DNA of 34,055 nucleotides, taken from NCBI GenBank assembly GCA_017443765.1, contig JAFSYB010000093.1, positions 1 through 34,055 of the forward strand, in the 5' to 3' direction. The first letter of the stretch is position 1. Every line of letters starts with the position of its first letter. Below the pieces are notes generated by a model. The model did not search any database and had not been told where the DNA came from. It saw nothing but the letters and a program-made list of their open reading frames with translations. This DNA is from Muribaculaceae bacterium. GTDB taxonomy: Bacteria > Bacteroidota > Bacteroidia > Bacteroidales > Muribaculaceae. Shown in pieces: positions 6,325-15,349 of this stretch. The position numbers and the translations under genes are program-made.

Positions 6325-8631
6325 TTAAGATGGGTTTGTAATGGCCTCGAATTGAGCCAGGACCAGCTCGTCGCCGTTGAGTGTGAGGGTGGCCTGTCCG
6401 CCCTGCTTGAGTGAGCCGAAGAGGATTTCGCGCATGAGCAGCGACTTCACGTGGCGGGTGAGCACGCGGTCCATCTCGCGTGCGCCGTATTGCTGCGAGT
6501 AACCCAGCGCAAGGAGCCGCTCACGGGCTTGGTCGCTCACGGTGAGCGTCACGTGCCGCAGGCTGAGCTTGGCCTGCACTTCGCGCAGTTTCTTGTCGAG
6601 AATCAGTCCGGCCATGTCGTGGTTCATGTCGTGGAACACCACAATGCCGCTCAAGCGGTTGATGAACTCGGGCTTGAACGTCTTTTTCACCTCGGAGAGC
6701 ATGGCGGCACCGGTGGTCACATTCGAGGCGAAGCCCACGCCGGCTTGCCGTGCCCACTGTGCACCGGCGTTGCTGGTCATGATAATCACCACGTTCTGGA
6801 AATGCGCCTTGCAACCCTTGTTGTCGGTGAGCACGCCGTAGTCCATCACCTGGAGCAGGATGTCGAAGATGTCGCTGTGAGCTTTCTCAATCTCATCGAA
6901 AAGCAGCACGCAGTCGGGGTTCTTGCGCACGGCATCGGTGAGCTGCCCGCCGTCGTCGTAGCCTACATAGCCCGCCGGCGACCCAATGAATTTGGCCACG
7001 GTGTGCTTCTCGGCAAACTCGCTCATGTCGAAGCGCACGAGCTGCACCCCCATCTCGCGGGCAAGCACCCGCGCCACCTCGGTCTTTCCCACGCCTGTGG
7101 GCCCCACAAACAGCAGGCTCGCCAGGGGCTTGCCGTCGTCCACCAGGCCGGCCTTGGCCATCTGCACGGCCTGCACCACTTGGCTCACGGCCTCGTCCTG
7201 GCCGTAGATATAACCCTTGATGCGCGGTTCCAGCGATTCGAGCCGCTTCGTGTCGTCGTCGTTCACCGAGAGTGCCTCCACATTGGCCATGCGGGCGAGC
7301 ACCTGTGCTACCAGGGGCTTGTCAACCACGCGCTCCTCGGTGGGGTGCATTTGCATATAGGCTCCCGATTCGTCAATCAGGTCGATGGCCTTGTCGGGCT
7401 GGAAACGGTCCTGCAGATGCCGCGAGCTGGCGCGCACGGCAAAGTCGAGCACGCCATCGGCGTAGCGCACCTGGTGGAACTGCTCGTAGTGCGGCAGCAG
7501 GGCGGTGACAATGCGCACCGCCTCGTCGTGGGTTGGCTCGGCAATGTCGATGTTTTGGCACCGACGCACCAATCCCTTGCTGCGGCTCAACCGGCGGTTA
7601 AAGTCTTCGTAGGTGGTGGTGCCAATCACACGCACCTTGCCCGTGTCGAGGTAGGGCACCAGCACGCCGGCGGCATCCAGACCGTCGCCGCTGCTCGCAC
7701 CCATCAGCTCGTGCATCTCGTCGATGAACAAGATGGCCTTGCCGTCGTCGGCGGTCAGGCCGTCGAACACCTTGGTGAGCCGGTCTTCCAATTCGCCGCG
7801 GTACTGCGAGCCGGCAATCATCTGCCCCATGTCGAGCATATAGAGCTTGCAGTCCTTGAGCCGGTTGGGCACATTGCCCTCGGCCAAGCGTGCCGCAAGG
7901 CCAAAGACGATGGCGGTCTTTCCCACGCCGCTCTCGCCCAGCAGCAGCGGGTTGTTCTTCCCCTTGCGGCACAGCACCTGCATGATGCGCTCCAGCTCAC
8001 GGTCGCGTCCCACCAGCGGGTGCCGCCCCTTGAGCATTGGTGCCATCTCGCGCACATAGTGCAGCCCGGTTGACCTGCGGCTGGAATCGTCACCCGACAT
8101 CATGGCAGTAAAGTCGTCGCCAAACGTCTCGAACGGTGTGGTGGCAGTTTCCGGTATCTTGTTTAGGAGCGGATTCCATTCGATGTGGTAGTGCTGCGAC
8201 AGGTTGGCGAGAAAGGTGCCGAAGTTGCGGTCGGCCACCGTCTCGGCCAGGTAGTCGTCGGCCGACGACTGCGTGAGGGTGTCGAAGCACCACATCACAT
8301 CGCACACGGTGAGCGTGTTGCGCCCCTGCGACAAGGCCTCCTCCTCGGCGGCGGTCACCAAATCGACCAGCTGCGCCGATGGCTCGGCCTCCTCGCCGTT
8401 GCCGTCGGCTGGCACACACATCACCGCTGTCAAGAGCTGTGCGCGCAGCCGCCGCACGTCCTGCTCATCGACCTCGGGAGACGACACCAGCGACTGGATA
8501 AATTTCTCCTGCGACAGGAAGGCCAGCAGCAGGTGCTCGGGGGTTATAAATTCGTGGTTCATCTCCAGGGCGTTGGCCTTCGCATTGTCTATGGCTGAAT
8601 CCACCTCGGGATTGTTGCTTATCTTAATCAT
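6325..8631 (-). CDS. clpA: ClpA-type AAA+ unfoldase, ATP-binding subunit of ClpAP
   Basis: This hexameric unfoldase threads substrates, including ClpS-delivered N-degron proteins, into ClpP. The 768-residue protein has an N-terminal double Clp-N domain (ALEMNHEFITPEHLLLAFL) and two AAA+ modules. D1 has Walker A GESGVGKT with Lys238 and a Walker B LFIDEMH. D2 has GPTGVGKT with Lys516 and LLFDEIEKAH. It lacks the long ClpB/ClpC middle domain. The ClpP-docking loop is present as VGF at residues 632-634. The frame is open to 8664, but the start at 8631 (MIKISNN) matches family N-termini and leaves a 52-bp gap to clpS. It is probably co-transcribed with clpS upstream. A GC-poor spacer of about 100 bp separates it from aat. 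Confidence 0.95.
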   Translation of the reverse strand: MIKISNNPEVDSAIDNAKANALEMNHEFITPEHLLLAFLSQEKFIQSLVSSPEVDEQDVRRLRAQLLTAVMCVPADGNGEEAEPSAQLVDLVTAAEEEALSQGRNTLTVCDVMWCFDTLTQSSADDYLAETVADRNFGTFLANLSQHYHIEWNPLLNKIPETATTPFETFGDDFTAMMSGDDSSRRSTGLHYVREMAPMLKGRHPLVGRDRELERIMQVLCRKGKNNPLLLGESGVGKTAIVFGLAARLAEGNVPNRLKDCKLYMLDMGQMIAGSQYRGELEDRLTKVFDGLTADDGKAILFIDEMHELMGASSGDGLDAAGVLVPYLDTGKVRVIGTTTYEDFNRRLSRSKGLVRRCQNIDIAEPTHDEAVRIVTALLPHYEQFHQVRYADGVLDFAVRASSRHLQDRFQPDKAIDLIDESGAYMQMHPTEERVVDKPLVAQVLARMANVEALSVNDDDTKRLESLEPRIKGYIYGQDEAVSQVVQAVQMAKAGLVDDGKPLASLLFVGPTGVGKTEVARVLAREMGVQLVRFDMSEFAEKHTVAKFIGSPAGYVGYDDGGQLTDAVRKNPDCVLLFDEIEKAHSDIFDILLQVMDYGVLTDNKGCKAHFQNVVIIMTSNAGAQWARQAGVGFASNVTTGAAMLSEVKKTFKPEFINRLSGIVVFHDMNHDMAGLILDKKLREVQAKLSLRHVTLTVSDQARERLLALGYSQQYGAREMDRVLTRHVKSLLMREILFGSLKQGGQATLTLNGDELVLAQFEAITNPS

Positions 8632-8683
8632 GGTGTGATTGTGTTTTGTGAGATTAGACATCAAGCACAGTCATTTGCTGTGG

Positions 8684-9013
8684 CTAAAACGGAAGCAATT
8701 CGTTGGGTTCGTAGGTGATTCGCAGTGGGAAACCGGCTTCGCGTGCAATGCGCGTGGCTTTCTCGGTCTTGCTGCGCGCGATGTCGTAGGTGTAGGTACC
8801 CACCACGGCCTTTCCCTCATGATGCACCTTGAGCATCAAGTAGATGGCCTGCTCCTGCGGTCGGCCGAAAACGCCCATCAGCAGCATCACCACAAAGTCC
8901 ATTGTGGTTACGTCGTCGTTGTGAAAGAGTACGTTGTAGTTCGTTGGTTTTTTCGGGCGGATTTTCACGCGTGTGTGTCCCCCGGTTTGGTGTTTTGTTT
9001 CTTGTTTTGACAT
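8684..9013 (-). CDS. clpS: ClpS, N-degron adaptor of ClpAP
   Basis: ClpS binds destabilising N-terminal residues (Leu, Phe, Tyr, Trp) and hands the proteins to ClpA. The 109-residue protein has a flexible, Lys/Thr/His-rich N-terminal tail of about 25 residues. The folded core follows: YNVLFHNDDVTTMDFVV, where Asn-Asp-Asp contacts the substrate amino group, and KVHHEGKAVVGTYTYDIA, with the pocket-lining Val-His. These match the canonical E. coli motifs closely. It is the first gene of a clpS-clpA(-aat) set, with a promoter upstream at 9043-9050. Its partner peptidase gene clpP is under 2 kb away on the opposite strand. Confidence 0.96.
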   Translation of the reverse strand: MSKQETKHQTGGHTRVKIRPKKPTNYNVLFHNDDVTTMDFVVMLLMGVFGRPQEQAIYLMLKVHHEGKAVVGTYTYDIARSKTEKATRIAREAGFPLRITYEPNELLPF

Positions 9014-9042
9014 GGGTGGTGTGTGGAATTCATTTCAAACTG

Positions 9043-9050
9043 CAAAATTA
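9043..9050 (-). promoter_or_regulatory. Promoter -7 box for clpS-clpA
   Basis: On the minus strand this reads TAATTTTG, an exact TAnnTTTG match, 30 bp before the clpS start. A CTTG at 9073-9076 (22 bp further upstream) could act as the -33 element. Confidence 0.6.
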
Positions 9051-9198
9051 CGGCTTTTCCATGAAACAATAGCAAGCCTGCGCCAAAAAAAACAGCTGCG
9101 CTGTGATAAAACGCCTTCAAACGCTTTCAAACCTTTTGAGACGCATTGATGGCATCGTGCATGGTTTTTGTTAAGGTAATTAAAAATTGTGCTCATAA

Positions 9199-9230
9199 TT
9201 TGTGAGAGCGTTGAAGATGAAGTAACTTTG
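9199..9230 (+). promoter_or_regulatory. Promoter for tig
   Basis: TTTG at 9199-9202, a 20-bp spacer, then TAACTTTG at 9223-9230: a full match to the Bacteroidetes sigma-ABfr promoter pattern, 49 bp before the tig ATG. It is divergent from the clpS promoter in the same 266-bp gap. Confidence 0.75.
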
Positions 9231-9279
9231 CAATTCGTTTTGAAAAACATCATTATAAATACGTATTTAAACATCAACA

Positions 9280-10641
9280 ATGAACGTTACATTTGAGAAA
9301 ATCGACAACGTGAATGCAAAGATTGCCGTAGCGCTTGTCGAAGACGACTACAAGGATGAAGTGAAGAAAAGACTCAACGAGCTCGGTCGCACACGGCCAA
9401 TCAAGGGTTTTCGCCCAGGTCATGTGCCGTTTGGGATGCTCAAGCGCTTTTATGGCAACCAGGTAACCGCGCAGGTGGTGGACCGCATCTTGGGTCGTGA
9501 GCTGCAAAAATATATTGCCGACAACAAAATCGCGCTGCTCGGCGAGCCGCTGTTGGACAAGGACACCCGCGTCGACATCGAGCATGAGACTGAATTTGAG
9601 TTCAAGTTCGACCTGGGCCTGGCTCCCGAGTTTGACCTAACCGTGGACAAGGACATCAAGGTTCCCTACTACAACATTCAGGTCACGCAAGAGATGATCG
9701 ACAAGCAAAACGAAACGTTCCGCAAGCGCTATGGCAAGCAGGTGCCTGGCGAGGAGGCCGGCGAGGATTCGCTGCTGCGCGGCTCGCTCACCGAGCTCAA
9801 CGACGACGGCACCGACAAAGAGGGCGGCATCGTGGTCGAGAAAACGGTGGTCTCGCCCCAATACCTTAAGAGTGACGACGAGAAAGCCAAGTTTGTGGGC
9901 GCTCATGTGGGTGATGATGTGGTTTACAACCCCCACAAGGCTGTCGATGGCAACATAACCGAGCTGGCTGCGCTGTTCGGCGTGGACAAGGAGCAGGCCG
10001 ATGTCGCGAGCGATTTCCGGTTCACCATCAGCGAAATCATGGTGAACGCCGATGCCGAGATGAACCAGGAGTTCTTCGACAACGTGCTGGGCCGCGGCCA
10101 GGCTGCCGACGAGGGTGAATACTTCGAGAAACTCAAGGAGCTGATTGCCGGCCAGCTCAAGAACGACAGCAATTACCGCTTCTCGCTCGATGTGCGCCAG
10201 GTGCTGCTCAACCGGGTTGGCGAGCTGGAGATGCCCGATGAGTTCTTGAAGCGCTTCCTGCTCGAGCGCAACGAGAATGCCGATGAGCAAGCCATCGAGA
10301 ACGAGTACCCGCGCACACGCGAGCAATTACAGTGGCACCTGGTCAGGGGGCGTGTGGCGAGCCAGCTTGAGGTGCGCGTCGAGGAGGAAGACCTCATGCG
10401 TTTCGCACGCTTTGTGGCGGCCAACCAGTTTGCCCAATACGGCATGACCAATCTGCCCGACGACGTGATTGAGAATTACGCCAAGAAGATTCTGGCCGAT
10501 GACCGCCAGCGCGACGACATCAGCGAGCGGGCTTTCGAGGACAAGGTGTTTGCCGCACTCAAGGACCACGTCACCATCGACGAGAAATCGGTCACGGTCG
10601 ATGAGTTCAACGACCTCTTCAAGGCTCACGAAGCCGAGTGA
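9280..10641 (+). CDS. tig: Trigger factor, ribosome-associated chaperone/peptidyl-prolyl isomerase
   Basis: Trigger factor binds at the ribosomal exit tunnel and shields nascent chains. The 453-residue protein carries the ribosome-binding signature GFRPGHVP at residues 43-50 (canonical GFRxGxxP). A divergent FKBP-like isomerase domain follows at about 160-250. The long helical C-terminal substrate-binding region is strongly acidic and basic in alternation (for example LLERNENADEQAIENEYPRT). Length is near the family norm (432 in E. coli). The FKBP part is degenerate, as is common in Bacteroidetes, so isomerase activity is doubtful. It has its own promoter and a strong terminator downstream, so it is likely transcribed separately from clpP despite adjacency. 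Confidence 0.95.
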   Translation: MNVTFEKIDNVNAKIAVALVEDDYKDEVKKRLNELGRTRPIKGFRPGHVPFGMLKRFYGNQVTAQVVDRILGRELQKYIADNKIALLGEPLLDKDTRVDIEHETEFEFKFDLGLAPEFDLTVDKDIKVPYYNIQVTQEMIDKQNETFRKRYGKQVPGEEAGEDSLLRGSLTELNDDGTDKEGGIVVEKTVVSPQYLKSDDEKAKFVGAHVGDDVVYNPHKAVDGNITELAALFGVDKEQADVASDFRFTISEIMVNADAEMNQEFFDNVLGRGQAADEGEYFEKLKELIAGQLKNDSNYRFSLDVRQVLLNRVGELEMPDEFLKRFLLERNENADEQAIENEYPRTREQLQWHLVRGRVASQLEVRVEEEDLMRFARFVAANQFAQYGMTNLPDDVIENYAKKILADDRQRDDISERAFEDKVFAALKDHVTIDEKSVTVDEFNDLFKAHEAE

Positions 10642-10697
10642 CCCAACGCCCGTTATCGCCCCGGCCAATTCAGAACACGACCAGGGCTTTCGTTCAT

Positions 10698-10746
10698 GCC
10701 GGTTGCACAGGTTTCGCCCTGTGTGGCCGGTGTGAATGCTTTTTTT
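10698..10746 (+). terminator. Intrinsic terminator after tig
   Basis: A GC-rich stem of about 14 bp (10698-10711 and 10718-10731, with inner CACAGG/CCTGTG and outer GCCGG/CCGGT including G-U pairs) is followed by T7 at 10740-10746. It separates the tig transcript from clpP. Confidence 0.85.
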
Positions 10747-10788
10747 GCGATTTTTTTGTGAATACACCTTAAAAAAACGGCAAGTTTT

Positions 10789-10818
10789 TTTGCAGGTGAA
10801 TTTTTTTTTGTAATTTTG
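10789..10818 (+). promoter_or_regulatory. Promoter for clpP-clpX
   Basis: TTTG at 10789-10792, an 18-bp spacer, then TAATTTTG at 10811-10818: a full Bacteroidetes-type promoter 31 bp before the clpP ATG. It lies just after the tig terminator. Confidence 0.78.
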
Positions 10819-10849
10819 AAAAACCAAATCTTATAAACCTTATTAAATA

Positions 10850-11524
10850 ATGAAGAACGATTTCAGGAAATATGCCGTTCATCACTTGGGTATGAACGGT
10901 TTGGCACTCGACCAGTACAGCCGTGACGTGATGGATAACTACATCTCACCCACTATCATGGAAGAACGCAAACTCAACGTGACACAGCTGGACGTGTTCT
11001 CACGGCTGATGATGGATCGCATCATTTTTCTGGGAACTCAAGTCGACGACTATACGGCCAATGTGATTCAGGCTCAGCTGCTCTATCTCGATTCGGCCGA
11101 CATGGGCAAGGACATCTCGCTGTACATCAACTCGCCTGGCGGGTCGGTGTATGCCGGTTTGGGCATTTACGACACCATGCAGTACATCGAGAGTGATGTG
11201 TCCACCATCTGCACCGGCATGGCCGCATCGATGGCTGCCGTGCTGCTGGTGGCCGGCAAAAAGGACAAGCGTTTCGCGCTCAAGCACAGCCGCGTGATGA
11301 TTCACCAGCCCATGGGAGGCATCCAGGGCCAGGCATCGGACATCGAAATCACTGCCAACGAGATTCTCAAGCTCAAGAAAGAGCTCTACACCATCATCAG
11401 CGACCATTCGGGACAGCCCTACGACAAGGTCTACGCCGACAGCGACCGTGACTACTGGATGACCAGTGCCGAGGCTCTGTCCTACGGCATGATTGACAAG
11501 GTGCTCGAGCGCAGCAAGAAATAA
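10850..11524 (+). CDS. clpP: ATP-dependent Clp protease proteolytic subunit
   Basis: ClpP is the serine peptidase barrel (two heptameric rings) that degrades proteins fed by ClpA or ClpX. In this 224-residue protein the catalytic triad is visible: Ser127 in GMAASMAA, His152 in HSRVMIHQPMGG, and Asp201 in DSDRDYW. The spacing of these residues equals that in E. coli ClpP (25 and 49 residues). A 25-to-30-residue N-terminal extension is present relative to mature ClpP, consistent with a propeptide. The gene is followed after 13 bp by clpX, giving the standard clpP-clpX operon. Only one clpP is seen in the window. Confidence 0.97.
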   Translation: MKNDFRKYAVHHLGMNGLALDQYSRDVMDNYISPTIMEERKLNVTQLDVFSRLMMDRIIFLGTQVDDYTANVIQAQLLYLDSADMGKDISLYINSPGGSVYAGLGIYDTMQYIESDVSTICTGMAASMAAVLLVAGKKDKRFALKHSRVMIHQPMGGIQGQASDIEITANEILKLKKELYTIISDHSGQPYDKVYADSDRDYWMTSAEALSYGMIDKVLERSKK

Positions 11525-11537
11525 ACCGTCGGCAAGC

Positions 11538-12782
11538 ATGGCTAAAAAGAAACAGGAACTGATGCATTGCGACTTTTGCGGTCGTGATGAGAGCGAGGTG
11601 CAGTTGCTCATGCCTGGCCTTAACGCCTGCATTTGCAGTGACTGCGCAGAGCGTGCCAACGAAATTGCACGCGATTATCTGCACCAGATGAGCGACCGGG
11701 CTTCGGCCGAGCTTGACCTGGGCGAGTTGCCTAAGCCCGAGGAAATCAAGGCGTTTCTTGATGAATACGTCATCGGCCAGGAAGGGGCGAAACGCTATCT
11801 CGCGGTGGCCGTGTATAACCACTACAAGCGCCTGCGCCAAAAGGCCGACGAGGAGGTCGACATCGAGAAGTCGAACATCATCATCGTCGGTCCCACGGGT
11901 ACGGGAAAGACGCTGCTGGCCAAGACTATCGCCCGTATGCTCAAGGTGCCTTTTGCCATCGTCGACGCCACGGTGCTCACCGAGGCCGGCTACGTGGGCG
12001 AGGACATCGAGAGCCTGCTCACACGACTGCTGGCCACCTGCGACTACAACGTGGAGCAGGCACAGCGGGGCATCGTGTTCATCGACGAGATTGACAAGAT
12101 TGCCCGCAAGGGCGACAACCCGTCGATCACACGCGACGTGAGCGGCGAGGGAGTGCAGCAGGGGCTGCTCAAGCTACTCGAGGGCTCGGTGGTGAACGTG
12201 CCACCGCAAGGCGGACGCAAACACCCCGAGCAGAAGATGATTGCCGTTGACACGAAGAATATCCTGTTTATTTGCGGCGGAGCCTTTGAGGGCATCGAGC
12301 AGAAGATTGCCCAGCGCCTCAACACCCATGTGGTGGGCTACGGCGCGCAAAACCACATCTCGCAGCTCGACCGTGAGCGGCTGCTCCATTTCGTGGCTCC
12401 GCAAGACCTCCGTGCCTACGGCCTGATTCCCGAAATCATCGGGCGCCTGCCCATCCTCACCAATCTGGAGCCCCTCGACCGCGATGCACTGCGACGCATT
12501 CTCACCGAGCCAAAAAACGCCATCACCAAGCAATACCACAAACTGCTGGAAATGGACGGCGTGGAGCTGGTGATTGAGGACGACGTGCTCGACTTTGTGG
12601 TCGACAAGGCTATTGAGTACAAGCTGGGAGCCCGCGGACTGCGTTCCATTTTCGAGACCATCATGATGGACGTGATGTACCACGTGCCATCGGAAAAACT
12701 CAGGCAGTATGTGCTCACACGCGGCTATGCCGGGCAGCAGCTTGAACGCGCAAATTTTGAATTAATCAGCCAGGCGCAATGA
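11538..12782 (+). CDS. clpX: ClpX, AAA+ unfoldase of ClpXP
   Basis: ClpX recognises, unfolds and translocates substrates into ClpP. The 414-residue protein begins with a C4 zinc-binding domain, Cys11/14 and Cys31-36 (CDFC ... CICSDC). The AAA+ module has Walker A GPTGTGKT (118-125, Lys124), Walker [10 protein letters not shown] and the sensor region GARGLRS. The ClpP-docking loop is VGY at 266-268, where E. coli has IGF; I recall the same form in Bacteroides ClpX. The frame is open upstream to 11493 inside clpP. The ATG at 11538 (MAKKKQ), 13 bp after the clpP stop, gives the proper N-terminus. It is co-transcribed with clpP; recQ follows after 52 bp. Confidence 0.97.
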   Translation: MAKKKQELMHCDFCGRDESEVQLLMPGLNACICSDCAERANEIARDYLHQMSDRASAELDLGELPKPEEIKAFLDEYVIGQEGAKRYLAVAVYNHYKRLRQKADEEVDIEKSNIIIVGPTGTGKTLLAKTIARMLKVPFAIVDATVLTEAGYVGEDIESLLTRLLATCDYNVEQAQRGIVFIDEIDKIARKGDNPSITRDVSGEGVQQGLLKLLEGSVVNVPPQGGRKHPEQKMIAVDTKNILFICGGAFEGIEQKIAQRLNTHVVGYGAQNHISQLDRERLLHFVAPQDLRAYGLIPEIIGRLPILTNLEPLDRDALRRILTEPKNAITKQYHKLLEMDGVELVIEDDVLDFVVDKAIEYKLGARGLRSIFETIMMDVMYHVPSEKLRQYVLTRGYAGQQLERANFELISQAQ

Positions 12783-12834
12783 CATACCCTGCAAACACAA
12801 TGAACATTTTTGTAGCAAACTCACCCACAACGCC

Positions 12835-15012
12835 ATGTACGACAAGCAACAATTGTTGGCCGAAGTGAAACGCCATTTCGGATTCGACACTTTCAAAGGC
12901 AACCAGGAAGCCATCATCGCCAATCTGCTTGAAGAACGCGACACCTTTGTGCTCATGCCCACTGGTGGCGGCAAGTCGCTGTGTTACCAGCTCCCATCCT
13001 TGCTCATGGAGGGGACAGCCATCGTGATTTCGCCGCTAATCGCTTTGATGAAAAACCAGGTTGATGCCATGCGCAACTACAGCGAGGAAGATGGCATAGC
13101 CCATTTTCTCAATTCCTCGCTCAACAAGCAGGCCATCGAGCAGGTCAAGGCTGATGTGGTGAGCGGAAAGACCAAATTGCTCTATGTGGCTCCGGAATCG
13201 CTCACCAAGGAGGAAAACGTGGAATTTCTGCGCTCGGTGAAAATATCGTTCTACGCCGTCGACGAGGCACACTGCATCTCGGAATGGGGACACGACTTCC
13301 GTCCCGAGTACCGCCGCATTCGCCCCATCATCAATGAAATCGGCCCACGGCCGATTATTGCACTCACTGCCACCGCAACACCCAAGGTGCAGCACGACAT
13401 ACAAAAGAACCTGGCCATGACCAATGCCCGTGTGTTCAAGTCGTCGTTCAACCGCGAGAACCTTTACTACGAGGTGCGCCCCAAGACCAAGGACGTGGAC
13501 CGCGACATTATCCGCTTTATCAAGGCTAACGAGGGCAAGTCGGGTATCATTTACTGCCTGAGCCGGAAAAAGGTGGAGGAGCTGGCCGAGTTGCTGCGCG
13601 TGAACGGCATCAAGGCATTGGCCTACCACGCCGGCATGGACAGCCCCACGCGAACCGCCAACCAGGACGCTTTCCTGCTTGAGGACGTTGATGTGATTGT
13701 GGCCACGATTGCTTTTGGCATGGGCATCGACAAGCCCGATGTGCGATTTGTGATTCACTACGACATCCCCAAGAGCCTTGAGGGTTACTATCAGGAAACG
13801 GGCCGCGCCGGACGCGACGGCGGTGAGGGAAAATGCATCACTTTTTATTCCCGGAAAGACCTGGGGAAGCTGGTGAAGTTTATGCAGGGCAAGCCCCATA
13901 ACGAGCAGGAAATCGGCAAGCAGTTGCTCGCCGAGACCGCGGGATATGCCGAGTCGTCGATTTGCCGACGGCAGACGTTGCTCCACTATTTTGGTGAGGA
14001 TTATGACCGCGACAACTGCGGCAACTGCGACAACTGCCTGCACCCAACCAAGCGCATTGAGGCAAAGGACGAGATTTGCGCCGTCCTGGAGGTGATTCTG
14101 GCCCTCAAGGAACGCTACAAAATCGACTGCGTGGCCAATGTGGTGGCCGGCAACCTCACTGCCGAGGTCAAGAGTTTCAGGCACGACGAACTCGACATCT
14201 ACGGCATTTGCAGCGGAGCCGACCCCAAGTTCATTGCTACTGTCATTCGCCAAGGAATCATTGCCGGACTAATCGACAAGGACATCGAGAACTATGGCGA
14301 ACTCAAGGTCACAGCCAAAGGAAAGGCCTTCCTGAAAGCGCCGCACTCGTTCCTGGTGGTGGAAGACCGTGAGTTCACCGATGCCGACGATGCCGACATG
14401 GGCGTTGGCGGCGGGGCTGTCGACCCATCGCTCTTTGCCATGCTCAAGGACTTGCGGCACGATGTGGCCCGTAGCAACAAGCTGCCGCCTTATGTCATTT
14501 TCCAAGACCCGTCGCTCGAGGCAATGGCCACAACCTATCCCATCACAGTCGATGAGCTCAAGCTTATCCCCGGCGTGGGCGACGGCAAGGCGCGACGCTA
14601 TGGCAAACCCTTTGTTGAGTTAATCAAGAAATACGTCGAGGTGAATGAGGTGGAACGCCCCGACGACTTCAGAATGCGCACCATTCCCAACAAGAGCAAC
14701 TCCAAGATTTTCCTCATTCAGGGCATCGACCGCAGGATTGACCTGGAATCGCTGGCCGAGTCACGCGGAATGAACTTCGATGAGCTGCTCGACGAGCTGG
14801 AGACAATCGTCGACAATGGATACAAAATCGATATTCAGTATTACATCGACCAAATCATGTCGCCGGATATGCAAGATGAAATCTTTGATTATTTCAGGCA
14901 GAGCGAGAGCGGCGACCTCGAGGAGGCCTACAACGAGCTTGGCCTTGACGATTACAAGGAGCATGAGATTCGGTTGGTGCGCATCAAGTTCCTCAGCGAG
15001 ATGGGCAACTGA
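12835..15012 (+). CDS. recQ: RecQ-family ATP-dependent DNA helicase
   Basis: RecQ is a 3'-5' superfamily 2 helicase used in recombination and replication-fork repair. In this 725-residue protein the order is: Walker A MPTGGGKS (Lys47), the DEAH box at 143-146 (AVDEAHCISEWGHDFRPEY), helicase C-terminal motif VI (QETGRAGRDG), and the RQC zinc site Cys377/395/398/401. A winged-helix RQC domain and an HRDC domain follow (about 530-605, with LIPGVGDGKARRYGK). The last 110 residues form an extra acidic C-terminal region, as in other Bacteroidetes RecQ proteins of about 725 residues. It lies 52 bp after clpX on the same strand and may share its transcript. A 14-bp palindrome begins at its stop codon. 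Confidence 0.95.
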   Translation: MYDKQQLLAEVKRHFGFDTFKGNQEAIIANLLEERDTFVLMPTGGGKSLCYQLPSLLMEGTAIVISPLIALMKNQVDAMRNYSEEDGIAHFLNSSLNKQAIEQVKADVVSGKTKLLYVAPESLTKEENVEFLRSVKISFYAVDEAHCISEWGHDFRPEYRRIRPIINEIGPRPIIALTATATPKVQHDIQKNLAMTNARVFKSSFNRENLYYEVRPKTKDVDRDIIRFIKANEGKSGIIYCLSRKKVEELAELLRVNGIKALAYHAGMDSPTRTANQDAFLLEDVDVIVATIAFGMGIDKPDVRFVIHYDIPKSLEGYYQETGRAGRDGGEGKCITFYSRKDLGKLVKFMQGKPHNEQEIGKQLLAETAGYAESSICRRQTLLHYFGEDYDRDNCGNCDNCLHPTKRIEAKDEICAVLEVILALKERYKIDCVANVVAGNLTAEVKSFRHDELDIYGICSGADPKFIATVIRQGIIAGLIDKDIENYGELKVTAKGKAFLKAPHSFLVVEDREFTDADDADMGVGGGAVDPSLFAMLKDLRHDVARSNKLPPYVIFQDPSLEAMATTYPITVDELKLIPGVGDGKARRYGKPFVELIKKYVEVNEVERPDDFRMRTIPNKSNSKIFLIQGIDRRIDLESLAESRGMNFDELLDELETIVDNGYKIDIQYYIDQIMSPDMQDEIFDYFRQSESGDLEEAYNELGLDDYKEHEIRLVRIKFLSEMGN

Positions 15013-15024
15013 CACCCGGGTGTC
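15011..15024. repeat. Perfect 14-bp palindrome at the recQ stop codon
   Basis: GACACCCGGGTGTC is an exact palindrome overlapping the recQ TGA. A second small hairpin (GCACTT/AAGTGC, 15046-15060) follows. Together they may help end the recQ transcript, but there is no adjacent T-tract. Confidence 0.45.
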
Positions 15025-15349
15025 CTTCCGGCGGAATTGTGAGGTGCACTTGCAAAGTGCCCGGCCTGTTCTCGACACTTGCCCACCTTGACATTTTTTT
15101 GAAAAAGTGCGTGCAGGATTCAATGTTTTTTTGTAATTTTGCAAAATGAAAGTCGTTCAAGTCACATTGAGTGTACGATAAACGCATTTAATGTGTTTAT
15201 AATGAGCGATTTGGATTGTCTACACTTGCCACTCGGCTGCCATGAACTGTGAATGCACGACAATCTGGGTGATGTCTGGATTGTATTAAGGTTTTAATGC
15301 GGTCGAGGGCTGATGTGTGAAAAAGATAAAACAACAATAGTTCAAAAAT
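15013..15349. other. 337-bp intergenic region upstream of the nuo-atp cluster
   Basis: The stretch holds small hairpins after recQ (15011-15060), a T7 run at 15094-15100 and one exact -7 box (15134-15141). An 11-codon open frame at 15146-15181 begins just after that box. No conserved gene is seen. It presumably contains the promoter and leader of the bioenergetic cluster. I see no riboswitch pattern I can name. Confidence 0.5.
15134..15141 (+). promoter_or_regulatory. Candidate -7 box for the nuo-atp cluster
   Basis: TAATTTTG matches TAnnTTTG exactly, but the only nearby TTTG (15098-15101) is 32 bp upstream, which is too far. If used, it would give a leader of about 200 nt before nuoA. No better match is seen nearer to the gene. 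Confidence 0.4.

Noticed and set aside
6451..8073. A 540-codon open frame on the plus strand over clpA
   Set aside because: Antisense to a complete clpA with all motifs; the composition (His/Val/Gly-rich) is typical of a shadow frame.
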